Source: Agrococcus jejuensis (GTDB taxonomy: Bacteria; Actinomycetota; Actinomycetes; Actinomycetales; Microbacteriaceae). Taken from it: a DNA stretch of 64,000 bases. The translations under genes were made by a program, and so were the position numbers. Below are positions 23,580 through 33,629 of this stretch, piece after piece (position 1 is the stretch's first letter; each line of letters begins with the position of its first letter). The stretch covers positions 2,108,001 through 2,172,000 of the forward strand of contig NZ_LT629695.1 in assembly GCF_900099705.1 (NCBI RefSeq), read 5' to 3'. Below the pieces are notes generated by a model that was not told the origin of the DNA, did no database searches, and saw only the letters and a list, made by a program, of their open reading frames with translations.

Positions 23580-25874
23580 TCAGGCGAAGGTGTCGTACAG
23601 CGTCGAGCCGTTGCGCTGGCGCAGCTCGTCGAGGCCGATCGTGAAGACGTCCTGCACCTCGATCGAGCCCGTCGTCGAGTCCGTCGCGCCGATGCGCAGC
23701 GACGGCACGCCGCGCGCGGCGCACATGCCCTGGAACCGCACGTCGTCCTCGCGCGGCACGGCCACGAGCATCCGAGCGCCCGACTCCGAGAACAGTGCAG
23801 CCGTGAGGTCGACGCCGTCGCGCTCGCACAGCTCCTCGAGCCAGATGCGCGCGCCGATGCCGAAGCGCATCGCGCCCTCGGCGAGCGTGACGCCGAGGCC
23901 ACCCTCCGACAGGTCGTGCGCGGCGGCCAGCAGGCCGTCGTGCGCGGCAGCCTGCACGAGCGAGGCCACGGCCTTCTCGGCGGCGAGGTCGACGAGCGGC
24001 GGGGTGCCGCCGAGGTGGTCGTGCACGACGCCGGCCCACGCGGAGCCGTCGAGCTCGTCGCGGGTCGTGCCGAGCAGGTACAGGTGCAGGCCGTCGTCCT
24101 GCCAGCCGGCGGGCACGCGGCGGGCGACGTCGTCGATGACACCGAGTACGCCGACCACGGGGGTCGGGTGGATCTGCGTCTCGCCCGTCTGGTTGTAGAA
24201 CGACACGTTGCCGCCCGTGACCGGGATGCCCAGCTCGACGCACGCATCCGCGAGACCGTCGACGGCCTCCGCGAACTGCCACATCACGAACGGCACCTCG
24301 GGGTTGCCGAAGTTGAGGCAGTCCGAGACGCCCAGCGGCGTCGCGCCCGTCGCGGCGACGTTGCGGTACGCCTCGGCGAGCGCCGCCTTCGCACCCTCGC
24401 GCGGGTCGAGCTGGCAGTAGCGGCCGTTGGCGTCGACCGAGACGGCGAAGCCGAGGCCCGACTCCTCGTCGATGCGCACCATGCCGGCGTCGTCGGGCAT
24501 CGACAGCGCCGTGTTGCCGAGCACGTACGAGTCGTACTGCTCGGTGATCCACGACGGGTCGGCGAGGTTCGGCGAGCCCGCGAGCGCCAGCAGCTCGGAG
24601 CGCAGGCCGGCTGCCTCGGAGCGGGGGAGGCGCGCGGTCGTGTCGGCGTTGAGGGCGTCGAGCCACTCGGGACGCTCCATCGGCCGGTCGTAGACGGGCG
24701 AGTCGATCGCGACCGTGCGGGGGTCGACGTCGACGATCGTCTCGCCGCCGTGCGTGATGACGAGGCGGCCGGTGCCGGTGACCTCGCCGAGCACGCTCGT
24801 CTCGACGTCCCACCTCTCGGTGACCGCGAGGAACGCCTCGAGCTTCTCGGGCGTCACGATCGCCATCATGCGCTCCTGCGACTCCGACATGAGGATCTCC
24901 TCGGCCGTGAGCGTGGGGTCGCGCAGCAGCACGTGGTCGAGCTCGACCTGCATGCCGCCGTCGCCGTTCGACGCGAGCTCGCTCGTCGCGCACGAGATGC
25001 CGGCGGCGCCGAGGTCCTGGATGCCCTCGACGAGGTCGGCCTTGTAGAGCTCGAGGCAGCACTCGATGAGCACCTTCTCGGCGAACGGGTCGCCCACCTG
25101 CACCGCGGGGCGCTTGGCGGGGCCGTCGGCGTCGAACGAGTCGGACGCGAGGATGGATGCGCCGCCGATGCCGTCGCCACCGGTGCGGGCGCCGAAGAGC
25201 ACGACCTTGTTGCCGGCGCCGCGCGCGTTCGCGAGGTGCAGGTCCTCGTGGCGCAGCACGCCGACCGCGAGGGCGTTGACGAGCGGGTTGCCCTGGTAGA
25301 CGGCGTCGAACACCGTCTCGCCGCCGATGTTCGGCAGGCCGAGGCAGTTGCCGTAGAACGAGATGCCGCCGACGACGCCGTGCACGACGCGCGCCGTGTC
25401 GGGGTGGTCGATGGCGCCGAAGCGCAGCGCATCCATGACGGCCACGGGGCGTGCGCCCATCGAGATGATGTCGCGCACGATGCCGCCGACGCCCGTCGCG
25501 GCGCCCTGGAAGGGCTCGACGAACGACGGGTGGTTGTGGCTCTCGATCTTGAACGTGACCGCCCAGCCCTCGCCGGCATCCAGCACGCCGGCGTTCTCGC
25601 CCATGCCGACCATGAGGCGCTCGCGCATCTGGTCGGTGACCTTCTGCCCGAAGACCTTCAGGTGCTTCTTCGACGACTTGTACGAGCAGTGCTCCGACCA
25701 CATGACGGAGTACATCGCCAGCTCGCCCGACGTGGGGCGGCGGCCGAGGATCTCGCGGATGCGCTCGTACTCGTCGGGCTTGAGGCCGAGCGCCGCGTAC
25801 GGCTGCTCCTTCTCCGGAGTCGCGATCGCGTGCTCGACGGTGTCGGCGACGGGGCGGGCGGGGGCATCGGGCAC
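23580..25874 (-). CDS. purL: Phosphoribosylformylglycinamidine synthase, large subunit
   Basis: Fourth step of IMP synthesis: FGAR plus glutamine-derived ammonia plus ATP gives FGAM. At ~764 residues it is the small type that works with separate PurQ and PurS, both encoded 3.4 kb away. Visible motifs are [38 protein letters not shown], a glycine-rich [20 protein letters not shown], and the second-half [13 protein letters not shown] and [14 protein letters not shown]. The start is probably the GTG at 25874 (GAGG ten bases upstream); the GTG at 25889 is possible. Confidence 0.95.
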   Translation of the reverse strand: MPDAPARPVADTVEHAIATPEKEQPYAALGLKPDEYERIREILGRRPTSGELAMYSVMWSEHCSYKSSKKHLKVFGQKVTDQMRERLMVGMGENAGVLDAGEGWAVTFKIESHNHPSFVEPFQGAATGVGGIVRDIISMGARPVAVMDALRFGAIDHPDTARVVHGVVGGISFYGNCLGLPNIGGETVFDAVYQGNPLVNALAVGVLRHEDLHLANARGAGNKVVLFGARTGGDGIGGASILASDSFDADGPAKRPAVQVGDPFAEKVLIECCLELYKADLVEGIQDLGAAGISCATSELASNGDGGMQVELDHVLLRDPTLTAEEILMSESQERMMAIVTPEKLEAFLAVTERWDVETSVLGEVTGTGRLVITHGGETIVDVDPRTVAIDSPVYDRPMERPEWLDALNADTTARLPRSEAAGLRSELLALAGSPNLADPSWITEQYDSYVLGNTALSMPDDAGMVRIDEESGLGFAVSVDANGRYCQLDPREGAKAALAEAYRNVAATGATPLGVSDCLNFGNPEVPFVMWQFAEAVDGLADACVELGIPVTGGNVSFYNQTGETQIHPTPVVGVLGVIDDVARRVPAGWQDDGLHLYLLGTTRDELDGSAWAGVVHDHLGGTPPLVDLAAEKAVASLVQAAAHDGLLAAAHDLSEGGLGVTLAEGAMRFGIGARIWLEELCERDGVDLTAALFSESGARMLVAVPREDDVRFQGMCAARGVPSLRIGATDSTTGSIEVQDVFTIGLDELRQRNGSTLYDTFA

Positions 25875-26081
25875 TGGCGGAGACCTCACGGAGGGAGCGG
25901 ATGCGGTGCTGCCGAGTCTACTCGCGCGCGCATCCGCCTCGGGTCGCGCGGGCGCCGCCGCCGGTCGCGTCGGGTGCCGCGCTCGTGTCCCCCGATCGCC
26001 CGTGCGCATGCCCGGATCCGTGGGGGACGGTCGCGGCCGGCGCCTCGGCGAGCGCCGGGCTGCCGTGGCTAGCGTGATCGG

Positions 26082-26480
26082 GTGCGCGCCGGCCCCGACC
26101 CTGCAGCGCGCGGCCGCCTCCGCCGCGTCGTCGCATGGATCGTGCTCGCGCTCGCGATCGGCATCCAGCTCTGGGGCCTCTACTCACCGGTGGCGCCCGA
26201 CAGCGGCGACTTCCCCGGCACCGACAAGCTCGGCCACGTGGGGATGTTCGCGCTCGTCATGGCGTCTGGCGTCATCGCAGGCATCCCGGGCCCCGTGCTC
26301 GCGAGCCTGCTCGTGGTGCAGGCGGTCGCATCGGAGCTCGTGCAGGGGCTGCTGCTGCGCTCGCGCTCCGGCGACGTGTGGGACGCGCTCGCCGACCTCG
26401 CGGGCATCGCCCTGGGGTGGGCGGTCGCGTGGCACTGGGCGCCGGCGCGCGTGCGGCGCCGGGAGGCTGCCGCCTCCTGA
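26082..26480 (+). CDS. VanZ-like membrane protein
   Basis: 132-residue protein with four hydrophobic segments. It has the VanZ family's first-loop motif [20 protein letters not shown] and [29 protein letters not shown], whose Glu, Arg and Asp are the family's conserved polar positions. Function is unknown beyond the teicoplanin-resistance namesake. It starts at GTG 26082, divergent from purL. A family C palindrome follows its stop by 3 bases and may end the transcript. Confidence 0.8.
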   Translation: MRAGPDPAARGRLRRVVAWIVLALAIGIQLWGLYSPVAPDSGDFPGTDKLGHVGMFALVMASGVIAGIPGPVLASLLVVQAVASELVQGLLLRSRSGDVWDALADLAGIALGWAVAWHWAPARVRRREAAAS

Positions 26481-26483
26481 CGG

Positions 26484-26557
26484 TTGCGTTCTGCAGGCGA
26501 TCCGGGGTGGCAGAGGGGCATCTTCCCTCCGACCCCCACGATCGCCTGCAGAACGCG
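26484..26557. repeat. Family C palindrome, copy 3 (type II centre)
   Basis: Single copy with arms TTGCGTTCTGCAGGCGAT and ATCGCCTGCAGAACGC and the type II centre GGCAGAGGGGCATCTTCCCTC. It begins 3 bases past the VanZ-like stop. From here to 26775, about 220 bp, nothing else was recognised. Confidence 0.9.
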
Positions 26558-26775
26558 GCTGCTGCGCTGACGAGAGTCCCCGATCCCACCCTCGCCGCGA
26601 GGGTCGGCACGTGGTGGTGATGCGTGCGCGATGCACGCGGTTCCCCGCGAGTGCGCGTGTGCTGCGTGCCGGGCGAAGGATCCGAAGCGGATGCGCCGGC
26701 CCGTCGACGCTGCGTGCCTGCCATCACCCCGGCAGGCGTGGGGTTCGTGCCCGCTCCCAGGCGGCTACCGACTCG

Positions 26776-27228
26776 TCAGCGCAGCTCCGTCGACCAGTTC
26801 ACCTCCTGGATGCGCAGGTCCAGCTCGCGCAGGGCCTTCGCCGTGTCGTCGGCGGCGCTGCGCAGGCTCGCGACGTCGCTCGTGGGCAGCAGCCGCAGCT
26901 CGGCGCCGCGCATGCGGTCGGCGAACGGCGTGGATGCGTCGGCGAGCGACGTGAGCGTGCGGTGCCGTCGGCGCAGGGTGTCGCGGCGCGCGAGGGCGGC
27001 CGTGAGCGGCACGCCGTCGACGTCGGTCGCGGCGTTCGTCAGGTTGATGCGCACCACGAGCTGCTCGAGCTCGGCGAGCACGGCGTCGTGCTCGGCGACG
27101 AGCGCGGTCGGGTCGTCGACGGGCGTCGTGCCCTCCTGCGTGACGGCGGCGCGGATGGCGCGCTGCGCGAGCGCGTCGGCGCGCGTCGCGAGGTCGGCGC
27201 GGTGGCTGAGGGCTGCTGCGAGGCGCAT
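26776..27228 (-). CDS. DIP1984 family protein
   Basis: Soluble helical protein of 150 residues of the DIP1984 group. The pattern MRLAAALSHRADLATRADAL, then AELEQLVVRINLTNAATDV, then ALARRDTLRRRHRTL, and the end LDLRIQEVNWSTEL are family hallmarks. It is all coiled coil or helix bundle, without catalytic motifs. Function is unknown in the family. It stands alone between two palindromes. Confidence 0.85.
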   Translation of the reverse strand: MRLAAALSHRADLATRADALAQRAIRAAVTQEGTTPVDDPTALVAEHDAVLAELEQLVVRINLTNAATDVDGVPLTAALARRDTLRRRHRTLTSLADASTPFADRMRGAELRLLPTSDVASLRSAADDTAKALRELDLRIQEVNWSTELR

Positions 27229-27298
27229 GCCCCGACGCTATCCCCGCGACCCGGGAGAGCGCATCCGCTCGTCATCCCGTCGCACGGTACGCATCCGG

Positions 27299-27372
27299 CG
27301 TTGCGAGGTGCGCACCTCGCCACCAGGAGCTGCGATTGGCGTACCTCAGCGTGAGATGCGCACCTCGCAACG
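27299..27372. repeat. Family E palindrome, copy 1
   Basis: Arms of about 20 bp with one mismatch: CGTTGCGAGGTGCGCACCTC on the left and GAGATGCGCACCTCGCAACG on the right. The left arm is itself partly self-complementary (GAGGTGCGCACCTC). It lies between the DIP1984 gene and the ligase gene stop, 13 bp away. Confidence 0.88.
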
Positions 27373-27384
27373 ACGGCGCTGGCC

Positions 27385-28965
27385 CTACACCGCCGCCTTC
27401 AGGTCCTTGCGCAGGATCTTGCCCGACGCCGACTTCGGGATGGCCTCGACGTACGCGACGCGGCGCACCTTCTTGTACGGCGCGACGCGCTCGGCGACCC
27501 ACGCCATGAGCGCATCCGGGTCCTCCGCACCCGCGTCGACCGGCACCACGAACGCCATGGGGTCCTCGTCGCCGTCGTCGGTGCGCACGCCGATCACCGC
27601 GACGTCGGCGACGGCGGGATGCGTGAGCAGCAGCGCCTCGAGCTCGGCCGGCGCCACCTGGTAGCCCTTGTGCTTGATGAGCTCCTTGAGCCGGTCGACG
27701 ATGTGCACGTTGCCGTCGGCGTCGTACGCGGCCATGTCGCCCGTGCGCAGGAAGCCGTCGTCGCGCAGCGTCTCGGCCGTCGCCTCGGGGTTGTCGAGGT
27801 AGCCGAGCATGACCTGGGGGCCGCGCACCCACAGCTCGCCCGCCTCCGACAGCCCGTCGTGCTCGGGCGGCTCGATCGTGTCGCCCGACTCGATGTCGAC
27901 GATGCGATCCTCCGTGCCACCCACGACGGTGCCGACCGAGCCGAGCGGCGTCGACCCGCTCTCGCCGCGCACGTACACGTGGCTCACGGGGCTCAGCTCG
28001 GTCATGCCGTAGCCCTGCAGCATCTCGATGCCGAGGCGGTCGGCGACGGCGTGGCCCAGCTGCTCGTCGAGCGGCGCGGCGCCCGAGAGCGCGGTGCGCA
28101 GCGACGACAGGTCGTACTCGGCGACGAGCGGATGCTTCGCCAGCGCCACCGCGATCGGCGGCGCGATGAACGCGAACGACACCTGCTCGTCCTGGATGAT
28201 CCGCAGGAACTCCGTGAGGTCGAATCGCGGCATCGTCACGAGCGTGCCGCGGGCGCGCAGCGCGAGGTTCAGCAGCACCGTCATGCCGTAGATGTGGAAG
28301 AACGGCAGCACCGCGAGCACCCGCTCGCCGCGCTCGAGCTGGATGAGCGGCTCGCACTGCGCGACGTTCGCCACGAGGTTGCGGTGCGACAGCATGACGC
28401 CCTTCGGCGTGCCCGTCGTGCCCGACGAGTACGGCATGACGGCGACATGGGTCGCGGGGTCGATCCGCACGTCGGGCGCCGCGTGGCCGGCGGCGAGCAG
28501 CTCGGCCAGGCTCGGGTGCCCATCCAACCCGTCGAGCACGACGATGCGGTCGTCGCCGATGCCCACGGCGTGCGCGGCCTCGAGCGACTGCGGCGCGAGC
28601 GGGCCGACGGTCACGTGCGCGACGGCGCCGGATGCGCGCAGCTGCACCTCGATCTCGTGCGGCGTGTACAGCGCGTTGACCGTCGTCGCGGTCGCGCCGG
28701 CGCGCAGGATGCCGTGGAACGCGATCGCGAACGCCGGCACGTTGGGGCAGTGCAGTCCCACGACGTCGCCCGGGCGGATGCCCATGGCGGCGAGCGCTCC
28801 CGCGAACGCCTCGGCGCGGCCGACGAGCTCGCCGTACGTCATGACCGCGCCGGATGCGCCGTCGATGAGCGCGGGGAGCGCGCGATCCTCGTCGGTCAGG
28901 TCGTCGAACAGCGCACTGAAGACGCTGGCGTCGGCGATCTCGGGCTCGGGGCGGGTGCTGCGCAT
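27385..28965 (-). CDS. Acyl/aryl-CoA ligase, 4-coumarate:CoA ligase-like
   Basis: AMP-forming ligase of 526 residues activating a carboxylic acid via an adenylate to its CoA ester. Motifs: P-loop PYSSGTTGTPKGVMLSHRN, the A5 region MLQGYGMTELSP, the A7 Asp in LRTGDMAAYDADG, the hinge IVDRLKELIKHKGYQV, and the catalytic Lys in PKSASGKILRKDL. The ordering and GYGMTELSP favour the 4CL/plant-type branch over acetyl-CoA synthetases. The substrate may be a phenylpropenoate or medium-chain acid. It is downstream of purQ in the same direction, but 280 bp and a palindrome complex away. Confidence 0.9.
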   Translation of the reverse strand: MRSTRPEPEIADASVFSALFDDLTDEDRALPALIDGASGAVMTYGELVGRAEAFAGALAAMGIRPGDVVGLHCPNVPAFAIAFHGILRAGATATTVNALYTPHEIEVQLRASGAVAHVTVGPLAPQSLEAAHAVGIGDDRIVVLDGLDGHPSLAELLAAGHAAPDVRIDPATHVAVMPYSSGTTGTPKGVMLSHRNLVANVAQCEPLIQLERGERVLAVLPFFHIYGMTVLLNLALRARGTLVTMPRFDLTEFLRIIQDEQVSFAFIAPPIAVALAKHPLVAEYDLSSLRTALSGAAPLDEQLGHAVADRLGIEMLQGYGMTELSPVSHVYVRGESGSTPLGSVGTVVGGTEDRIVDIESGDTIEPPEHDGLSEAGELWVRGPQVMLGYLDNPEATAETLRDDGFLRTGDMAAYDADGNVHIVDRLKELIKHKGYQVAPAELEALLLTHPAVADVAVIGVRTDDGDEDPMAFVVPVDAGAEDPDALMAWVAERVAPYKKVRRVAYVEAIPKSASGKILRKDLKAAV

Positions 28966-29039
28966 GGCGTCTCCTCACCGGCCGACGTCGTCGTCGACCC
29001 GTGGCGGCAGCCTAGGCGTGCGCGGTCCCCGCGGGTAGC

Positions 29040-29202
29040 CGTTGCGAGGTGCGGTTGCTGCATCCGGGTGCGCTTCCTGCAACGACGACGGTTCCGAGGT
29101 GCGGGTGCTGCAGCAAGGTGCGGTTGCAACCGCACCTGAGTGCAGCAAGCGCACCTCTGAACCGCGAACCGCACCTCAGTGCAGGAAGCGCACCTCGCAA
29201 CG
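29040..29202. repeat. Family E nested palindrome complex
   Basis: A 163-bp structure. The outermost pair is CGTTGCGAGGTGCG and CGCACCTCGCAACG. Next inside, TGCGCTTCCTGCA (left) pairs exactly with TGCAGGAAGCGCA (right). Inside again, GGTTCCGAGGTGCG pairs with CGCACCTCTGAACC, and GGTGCTGCAGCA with TGCAGCA. The centre is GGTGCGGTTGCAACCGCACC. It looks like one element inserted in, or duplicated within, another. Confidence 0.85.
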
Positions 29203-29246
29203 GAGCTCGCGCGAGCACCGCATCCACCGGACGCGGCGCGAGCGGG

Positions 29247-29939
29247 TCAGGCCGCGACCGACTCCAGCGCGAGCGCGAAGATCGTCAGGCCGTCGAGGCC
29301 CGAGCGCATGCGGGCCGACGTGTCGGGGCCGAAGCCCAGCTCGACGGCGTGCTCGGGATGCGGCATGAGGCCCACGACGTTGCCTGCGGCGTTCGAGACG
29401 CCAGCGATGTCGTCCATCGAGCCGTTCGGGTTGCGGCCGGCGTAGCGGAAGGCCACGAGGCCCTCGCCCTCGATGCGCTCGAGCTCGGCCTTCGTCGACA
29501 CGAAGCGGCCCTCGCCGTTCTTCAGCGGGATGACGATCTCCTGGCCGGGCTCGAAGCCGTTCGTCCAGGCCGTCGTCGTGCGCTCGACCGTGAGGCGCTG
29601 GTCGCGACGCACGAAGAGGCCCGTCGCGTTGCGCACGAGGCCGCCGGGCAGCAGGCCCGCCTCGGTGAGCATCTGGAAGCCGTTGCAGATGCCGAGCACG
29701 GGCATGCCCTTGCCGGCAGCGTCGACGACCTCGGTCATGATCGGCGAGAGCGCCGCGATGGCGCCGCACCGCAGGTAGTCGCCGTACGAGAAGCCGCCGG
29801 GCAGCACGATGGCGTCGACGCCCTGGAGGTCGTGGTCGCGGTGCCACAGCGCCACGGGCTCGTGGCCGGCGAGGCGCACGGCGCGCTGCGCGTCACGATC
29901 GTCGAGCGTCCCCGGGAAGGTGACGACGCCGACCTTCAC
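29247..29939 (-). CDS. purQ: Phosphoribosylformylglycinamidine synthase, glutaminase subunit
   Basis: Class I glutamine amidotransferase of 230 residues that supplies ammonia to PurL. The nucleophile is Cys85 in GICNGFQML; the His-Glu pair is in MPHPEHAVE near the end. [19 protein letters not shown] is the PurQ-specific stretch. The start is the GTG at 29939, which overlaps the purS stop by four bases, with GGAGGAG upstream inside purS. The overlap fits co-production for the PurLQS complex. Confidence 0.95.
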   Translation of the reverse strand: MKVGVVTFPGTLDDRDAQRAVRLAGHEPVALWHRDHDLQGVDAIVLPGGFSYGDYLRCGAIAALSPIMTEVVDAAGKGMPVLGICNGFQMLTEAGLLPGGLVRNATGLFVRRDQRLTVERTTTAWTNGFEPGQEIVIPLKNGEGRFVSTKAELERIEGEGLVAFRYAGRNPNGSMDDIAGVSNAAGNVVGLMPHPEHAVELGFGPDTSARMRSGLDGLTIFALALESVAA

Positions 29940-30190
29940 GCCTGCTCCTCCACGTGGATGCCCACGACGTCCTCGATGACGGTGTTCGCGAGCACGTCCT
30001 CGGCGACGGTGCGGATCTGACCGAGCAGCTCGTCGGTCACCTCGCCGTCGACCGTGAGCTCGAAGCGCTTGCCGATGCGCACCTGGCCGACGGCCTCGTG
30101 GCCGAGTCGGGTGAGCGCGCGGGTGACCGCCTTGCCCTGAGGGTCGAGGATCTCGGCCTTCGGCATGACGTCGACGACGATGAGGGGCAT
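29936..30190 (-). CDS. purS: Phosphoribosylformylglycinamidine synthase, PurS subunit
   Basis: Small dimeric protein of 84 residues that bridges PurL and Pur[27 protein letters not shown] and VRIGKRFEL are the family's conserved strand-helix-strand. It is the first gene of the purSQ pair; promoter elements were not clear. A family F palindrome lies upstream, between it and the divergent metallopeptidase gene. Confidence 0.94.
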   Translation of the reverse strand: MPLIVVDVMPKAEILDPQGKAVTRALTRLGHEAVGQVRIGKRFELTVDGEVTDELLGQIRTVAEDVLANTVIEDVVGIHVEEQA

Positions 30191-30272
30191 GGGCTTCGAC
30201 TCCTCGCGGGGTGGGATGCGTCCAGTCTACCGACGACGGATGCACTCGGATGCGGGGTGCCGGGCCGCGCGT

Positions 30273-30345
30273 GGCACGAGGTGACGCTGAGCGCGGGTTC
30301 GTCCGCGACATGCACGGCAACCCCTTCTCAGCGTCACCTCGTGCC
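30273..30345. repeat. Family F palindrome, copy 1
   Basis: Perfect 19-bp arms GGCACGAGGTGACGCTGAG (30273-30291) and CTCAGCGTCACCTCGTGCC (30327-30345) around a 35-base centre. It lies between divergent purS and the metallopeptidase, so it is not a terminator of either. Confidence 0.92.
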
Positions 30346-30397
30346 GGCCCTGCGCATCCACCTGCCACCCCGCATCCGCGCGGACTACGCTTCGGCC

Positions 30398-31303
30398 ATG
30401 ACGTTCCGCGGGGATGCCAAGTTCGACACGACGCAGGTGCGGCGTCGCGGTGGTGGCGGCGGTGCTCGCGGCGGCGCCATCGCGCTCGGCGGCGGCGGCC
30501 TCATCACGGTGATCCTCTTCCTCGCGTCGTCGTTCCTCGGCATCGACCTCACGGGCCTCGGCAGCGCGATCACGCAGGACCCGTCGGCCGGCTCGGGCAA
30601 CGACACCGAGGTCGTGGGCTGCACGGGCGAGCAGGCGAACGACCCCGCGAACTACGAGTGCCGCATGGAGGGCGGGGCCGACTCGCTCTCGGCCTACTGG
30701 TCGGGCGTGTTCGCGCAGAACCAGCTGCAGTACCGCGAGCCGAGCGTGCTGCTCTACTCGGGCCAGGTGTCGACCGCATGCGGCAACGCGACGAGCGCCG
30801 TCGGCCCGTTCTACTGCCCCGGCGACGAGCAGATCTACATCGACGAGTCGTTCTTCGACCTCATGCGCACGCAGTTCGGCGCCTCGGGTGGATCGCTGTC
30901 GCAGCTGTACGTGCTCGGCCACGAGTGGGGCCACCACATCCAGCAGCTCACGGGCGACCTGCAGCGCGTCAATCACGACGACACGGGACCGTCGGGATCG
31001 GCGGTGCGCAGCGAGCTGCAGGCCGACTGCTACGCCGGCGCGTGGATCGCGGCGGCGTCGACGACCGACGATCAGGGCGGCGGCGACCCCGTGCTCGTCG
31101 CGCCGACGCAGGCCGAGCTGCAGGATGCGCTGAACGCGGCCGCGGCGATCGGCGACGACAGCATCCAGTCGCAGTCGGGCCAGGGCGTGAACCCCGACTC
31201 GTGGACGCACGGCTCGAGCCAGCAGCGCCAGACGTGGTTCGCGAACGGCTACCAGCAGGGAGTCTCGGCCTGCGCCGCCGTGTGGCAGGTGCCGACGCCG
31301 TAG
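30398..31303 (+). CDS. Neutral zinc metallopeptidase, YpfJ-like (PF04228 type)
   Basis: Membrane-anchored protein of 301 residues: a Gly/Arg-rich cytosolic start, one helix (about 33-50), then an outside catalytic domain. The zinc motif is HEWGHH (His175, Glu176, His179), and the third ligand probably lies in [13 protein letters not shown] (Glu206). Cys pairs in [20 protein letters not shown] and FYCPGDEQ could form disulfides. Length and order match the family. Whether it is an active peptidase is not known for most members. Confidence 0.9.
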   Translation: MTFRGDAKFDTTQVRRRGGGGGARGGAIALGGGGLITVILFLASSFLGIDLTGLGSAITQDPSAGSGNDTEVVGCTGEQANDPANYECRMEGGADSLSAYWSGVFAQNQLQYREPSVLLYSGQVSTACGNATSAVGPFYCPGDEQIYIDESFFDLMRTQFGASGGSLSQLYVLGHEWGHHIQQLTGDLQRVNHDDTGPSGSAVRSELQADCYAGAWIAAASTTDDQGGGDPVLVAPTQAELQDALNAAAAIGDDSIQSQSGQGVNPDSWTHGSSQQRQTWFANGYQQGVSACAAVWQVPTP

Positions 31304-31324
31304 GGCGTCAGCGAGCGCTGCGGG

Positions 31325-32215
31325 TCAGCCGACCAGGCGCTCCAGCAGCTCCGCGTAGCGGGCGGCGGTCTGCTCCACGATGGATGCGGGCAGCACGGGC
31401 GGCACGCCCCGCTTGTCCCACCGGCCGGCCTCGGCCTCGGACAGCAGCCAGTTGCGCACGATCTGCTTGTCGAACGACTCGACGCGGCCGGCGTCGAGCG
31501 CATCCGCATCCCAGTAGCGCGACGAGTCCGACGTGAGCACCTCGTCGGCGAGCACGATGGCACCCGACGCGTCGCGGCCGAACTCGAGCTTCGTGTCGGC
31601 GAGCACGAGGCCCTTCGACGCGGCGATCGCGGCACCCTGTGCGAAGACGTCCATCGAGCGCGAGCGCAGCGTCTCGGCCGCATCCGCTCCGACGAGCTCG
31701 ACGACGCGCGAGAACGGGATGTTCTCGTCGTGCTGGCCCTTCGGCGCCTTCCACGCGGGCGTGAAGATCGGCTCGGGCAGCAGGTCGCCGTCCTGCAGGC
31801 CCTCCGGCAGCACCACGCCCGAGATCGCGCCCGTCTCGCGGTACTCGACGAGGCCCGAGCCCGTGATGCGGCCGCGCACGACGCACTCGACGGGCAGCAT
31901 GTCGAGGTTGCGCACGAGCAGCGCGCGGCCGGCGACGGCATCCGGGATGCGCGCGAGCGCGTCGCCGCCGGGGCCGTGGTCGCCCGCGAGCTGCGCCTCG
32001 TCGCCGAGGGTGCGCAGCCACCACGTCGTCATCGACGTGAGCGTCGTGCCCTTGCCCGGGATGGGCGGCTCGAGCGCGTGGTCGAACGCCGAGACGCGGT
32101 CGGAGGCGACCATGAGGATGGCGTCGGCCGACGCGAGATCCTGACCGGCGGGCACGTGCAGGTCGCGCACCTTGCCCTGGTAGGCGAGGTCGTAGCCGGG
32201 CAGCGCGTCGCTCAT
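31325..32215 (-). CDS. purC: Phosphoribosylaminoimidazole-succinocarboxamide synthase
   Basis: SAICAR synthase of 296 residues: CAIR plus aspartate plus ATP gives SAICAR. Visible: YQGKVRDLH (ATP loop), ASDRVSAFDHALEPPIPGKG, RNLDMLPVECVVRGRITGSG, and ADTKLEFGRD with the metal-site residues. It shares one base with the purD stop (TGATG), so purD-purC are translationally coupled. The 3' end lies 21 bp from the convergent metallopeptidase, without a clear terminator. Confidence 0.95.
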   Translation of the reverse strand: MSDALPGYDLAYQGKVRDLHVPAGQDLASADAILMVASDRVSAFDHALEPPIPGKGTTLTSMTTWWLRTLGDEAQLAGDHGPGGDALARIPDAVAGRALLVRNLDMLPVECVVRGRITGSGLVEYRETGAISGVVLPEGLQDGDLLPEPIFTPAWKAPKGQHDENIPFSRVVELVGADAAETLRSRSMDVFAQGAAIAASKGLVLADTKLEFGRDASGAIVLADEVLTSDSSRYWDADALDAGRVESFDKQIVRNWLLSEAEAGRWDKRGVPPVLPASIVEQTAARYAELLERLVG

Positions 32216-33486
32216 CAGGCCTCCGCGGCGGTGCGGGCGATGTCGGTGCGCGCCTGCGAGCCCTCGAGGCGGATCTCCTCGACGCCCGCGTACGCGCGAG
32301 CGCGGGCCTCGGCGAGCGTCGTGCCCGATCCGACGACCGACAGCACGCGGCCGCCCGTCGCGACGAAGCCGTGCTCCTCGCTCACGACGGTCGCGGCGTG
32401 CATCACGTGCACGCCCTCGAGCGCATCCGCATCGGCGATGCCCGTGATCGCGCGGCCCGTCTGCGGGTCGTCGGGGTAGCCCTCGCTCGCGACGACCACG
32501 GTCACGGCGGCGGCGCCGCCGAACTCGAGCGGCGCGACGTCGGCGAGCGTGCCGGTGGCGGCGGCGAAGAGCGCGGCGCCGAACGGCGACGAGAGGCGCG
32601 GCAGCACGACCTGCGTCTCGGGGTCGCCGAAGCGCGCGTTGAACTCGATGACCTTGATGCCCGCATCCGTCACGATCAGGCCGCAATACAGCAGGCCCAC
32701 GAACGGGGTGCCCTCGGCGCGCAGCGCGTCGATCGTGGGCTGCGCGATCGTCGCGACGACCTCGTCGACGAACGCCTGCTCGCCGCCGAAGCGCGCGTCG
32801 AGCCACGGCAGCGGCGAGTACGCGCCCATGCCGCCCGTGTTCGGGCCGGCGTCGCCGTCGAGCAGGCGCTTGAAGTCCTGCGCGGGGGCGAGCGGACGCA
32901 CGGTCGTGCCGTCGGAGAGCAGGAAGAGGCTGACCTCGGGGCCGGCGAGGAACTCCTCGACGAGCACGGGGCCCTGCTGCAGCCAGTAGTGCGCGTGCTC
33001 GTCGGCGGCCGCGCGGTCGCTCGTCACGATGACGCCCTTGCCGGCGGCGAGGCCGTCGGCCTTCACGACGTACGGGGCGCCGACGGCGTCGAGGGCCGCG
33101 GCGGCCTGCTCGACGGTCTCCGCCCGCGTGACGGATCCCGTGGGCACGTTCGCGGCATCCATGATGCGCTTCGCGAACGCCTTCGATCCCTCGAGCTGCG
33201 CAGCCTGCTTCGACGGGCCGAACACGGCGATGCCGGCGGCGCGCACGACGTCGGCGACGCCCGCGACGAGCGGCGCCTCGGGGCCGATGACGACGAGCTC
33301 GGCGCCGAGGTCGGTCGCGAGCCGGGCCACGAGGGCGCCGTCGTTCTGGTCGACGCGCACGGTCTCGACGACCTGCGCGATGCCGGCGTTGCCGGGGGCG
33401 GCGACGACCGAGTGGTCGCCGTCGCGCAGCAGCGCAGTGATGATGGCGTGCTCTCGCGCGCCGGAGCCGAGGACGAGGATCCGCAC
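32215..33486 (-). CDS. purD: Phosphoribosylamine-glycine ligase
   Basis: GAR synthetase of 423 residues with an ATP-grasp fold; it joins phosphoribosylamine and glycine. The start RILVLGSGAREHAII and the segments PYVVKADGLAAGKGVIV, NTGGMGAYSPLPW and KVIEFNARFGDPETQVVLPRL are family signatures. It starts at GTG 33486. Glycine for this step could come from the kbl/tdh pair further right. A family A palindrome lies between it and the divergent SCP-like gene. Confidence 0.95.
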   Translation of the reverse strand: MRILVLGSGAREHAIITALLRDGDHSVVAAPGNAGIAQVVETVRVDQNDGALVARLATDLGAELVVIGPEAPLVAGVADVVRAAGIAVFGPSKQAAQLEGSKAFAKRIMDAANVPTGSVTRAETVEQAAAALDAVGAPYVVKADGLAAGKGVIVTSDRAAADEHAHYWLQQGPVLVEEFLAGPEVSLFLLSDGTTVRPLAPAQDFKRLLDGDAGPNTGGMGAYSPLPWLDARFGGEQAFVDEVVATIAQPTIDALRAEGTPFVGLLYCGLIVTDAGIKVIEFNARFGDPETQVVLPRLSSPFGAALFAAATGTLADVAPLEFGGAAAVTVVVASEGYPDDPQTGRAITGIADADALEGVHVMHAATVVSEEHGFVATGGRVLSVVGSGTTLAEARARAYAGVEEIRLEGSQARTDIARTAAEA

Positions 33487-33554
33487 CCGCCCATCCTACG
33501 AGCGCGCGCATCCGCCTCCTGCCGCGTGCGCGTCACGCCCCCTCGCCGCAGAGC

Positions 33555-33604
33555 ATTGAGGTTTTCGGCCTCTTTCGACATCACAAGAGGCCGAGAACCT
33601 CAAT
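33555..33604. repeat. Family A palindrome, copy 4
   Basis: 20-bp arms ATTGAGGTTTTCGGCCTCTT and its reverse complement with one mismatch, 10-base centre CGACATCA-like. It lies between the divergent purD and SCP-like genes, 26 bp before the latter's start, where a terminator makes no sense. Confidence 0.9.
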
Positions 33605-33629
33605 TCCTTTGGCGCGGTAGCGTCGTCGC

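Noticed and set aside
26558..26775. Possible small gene between the family C repeat and the DIP1984 gene
   Set aside because: Reading frames there have no convincing start, ribosome-binding site or composition; left as empty intergenic DNA.
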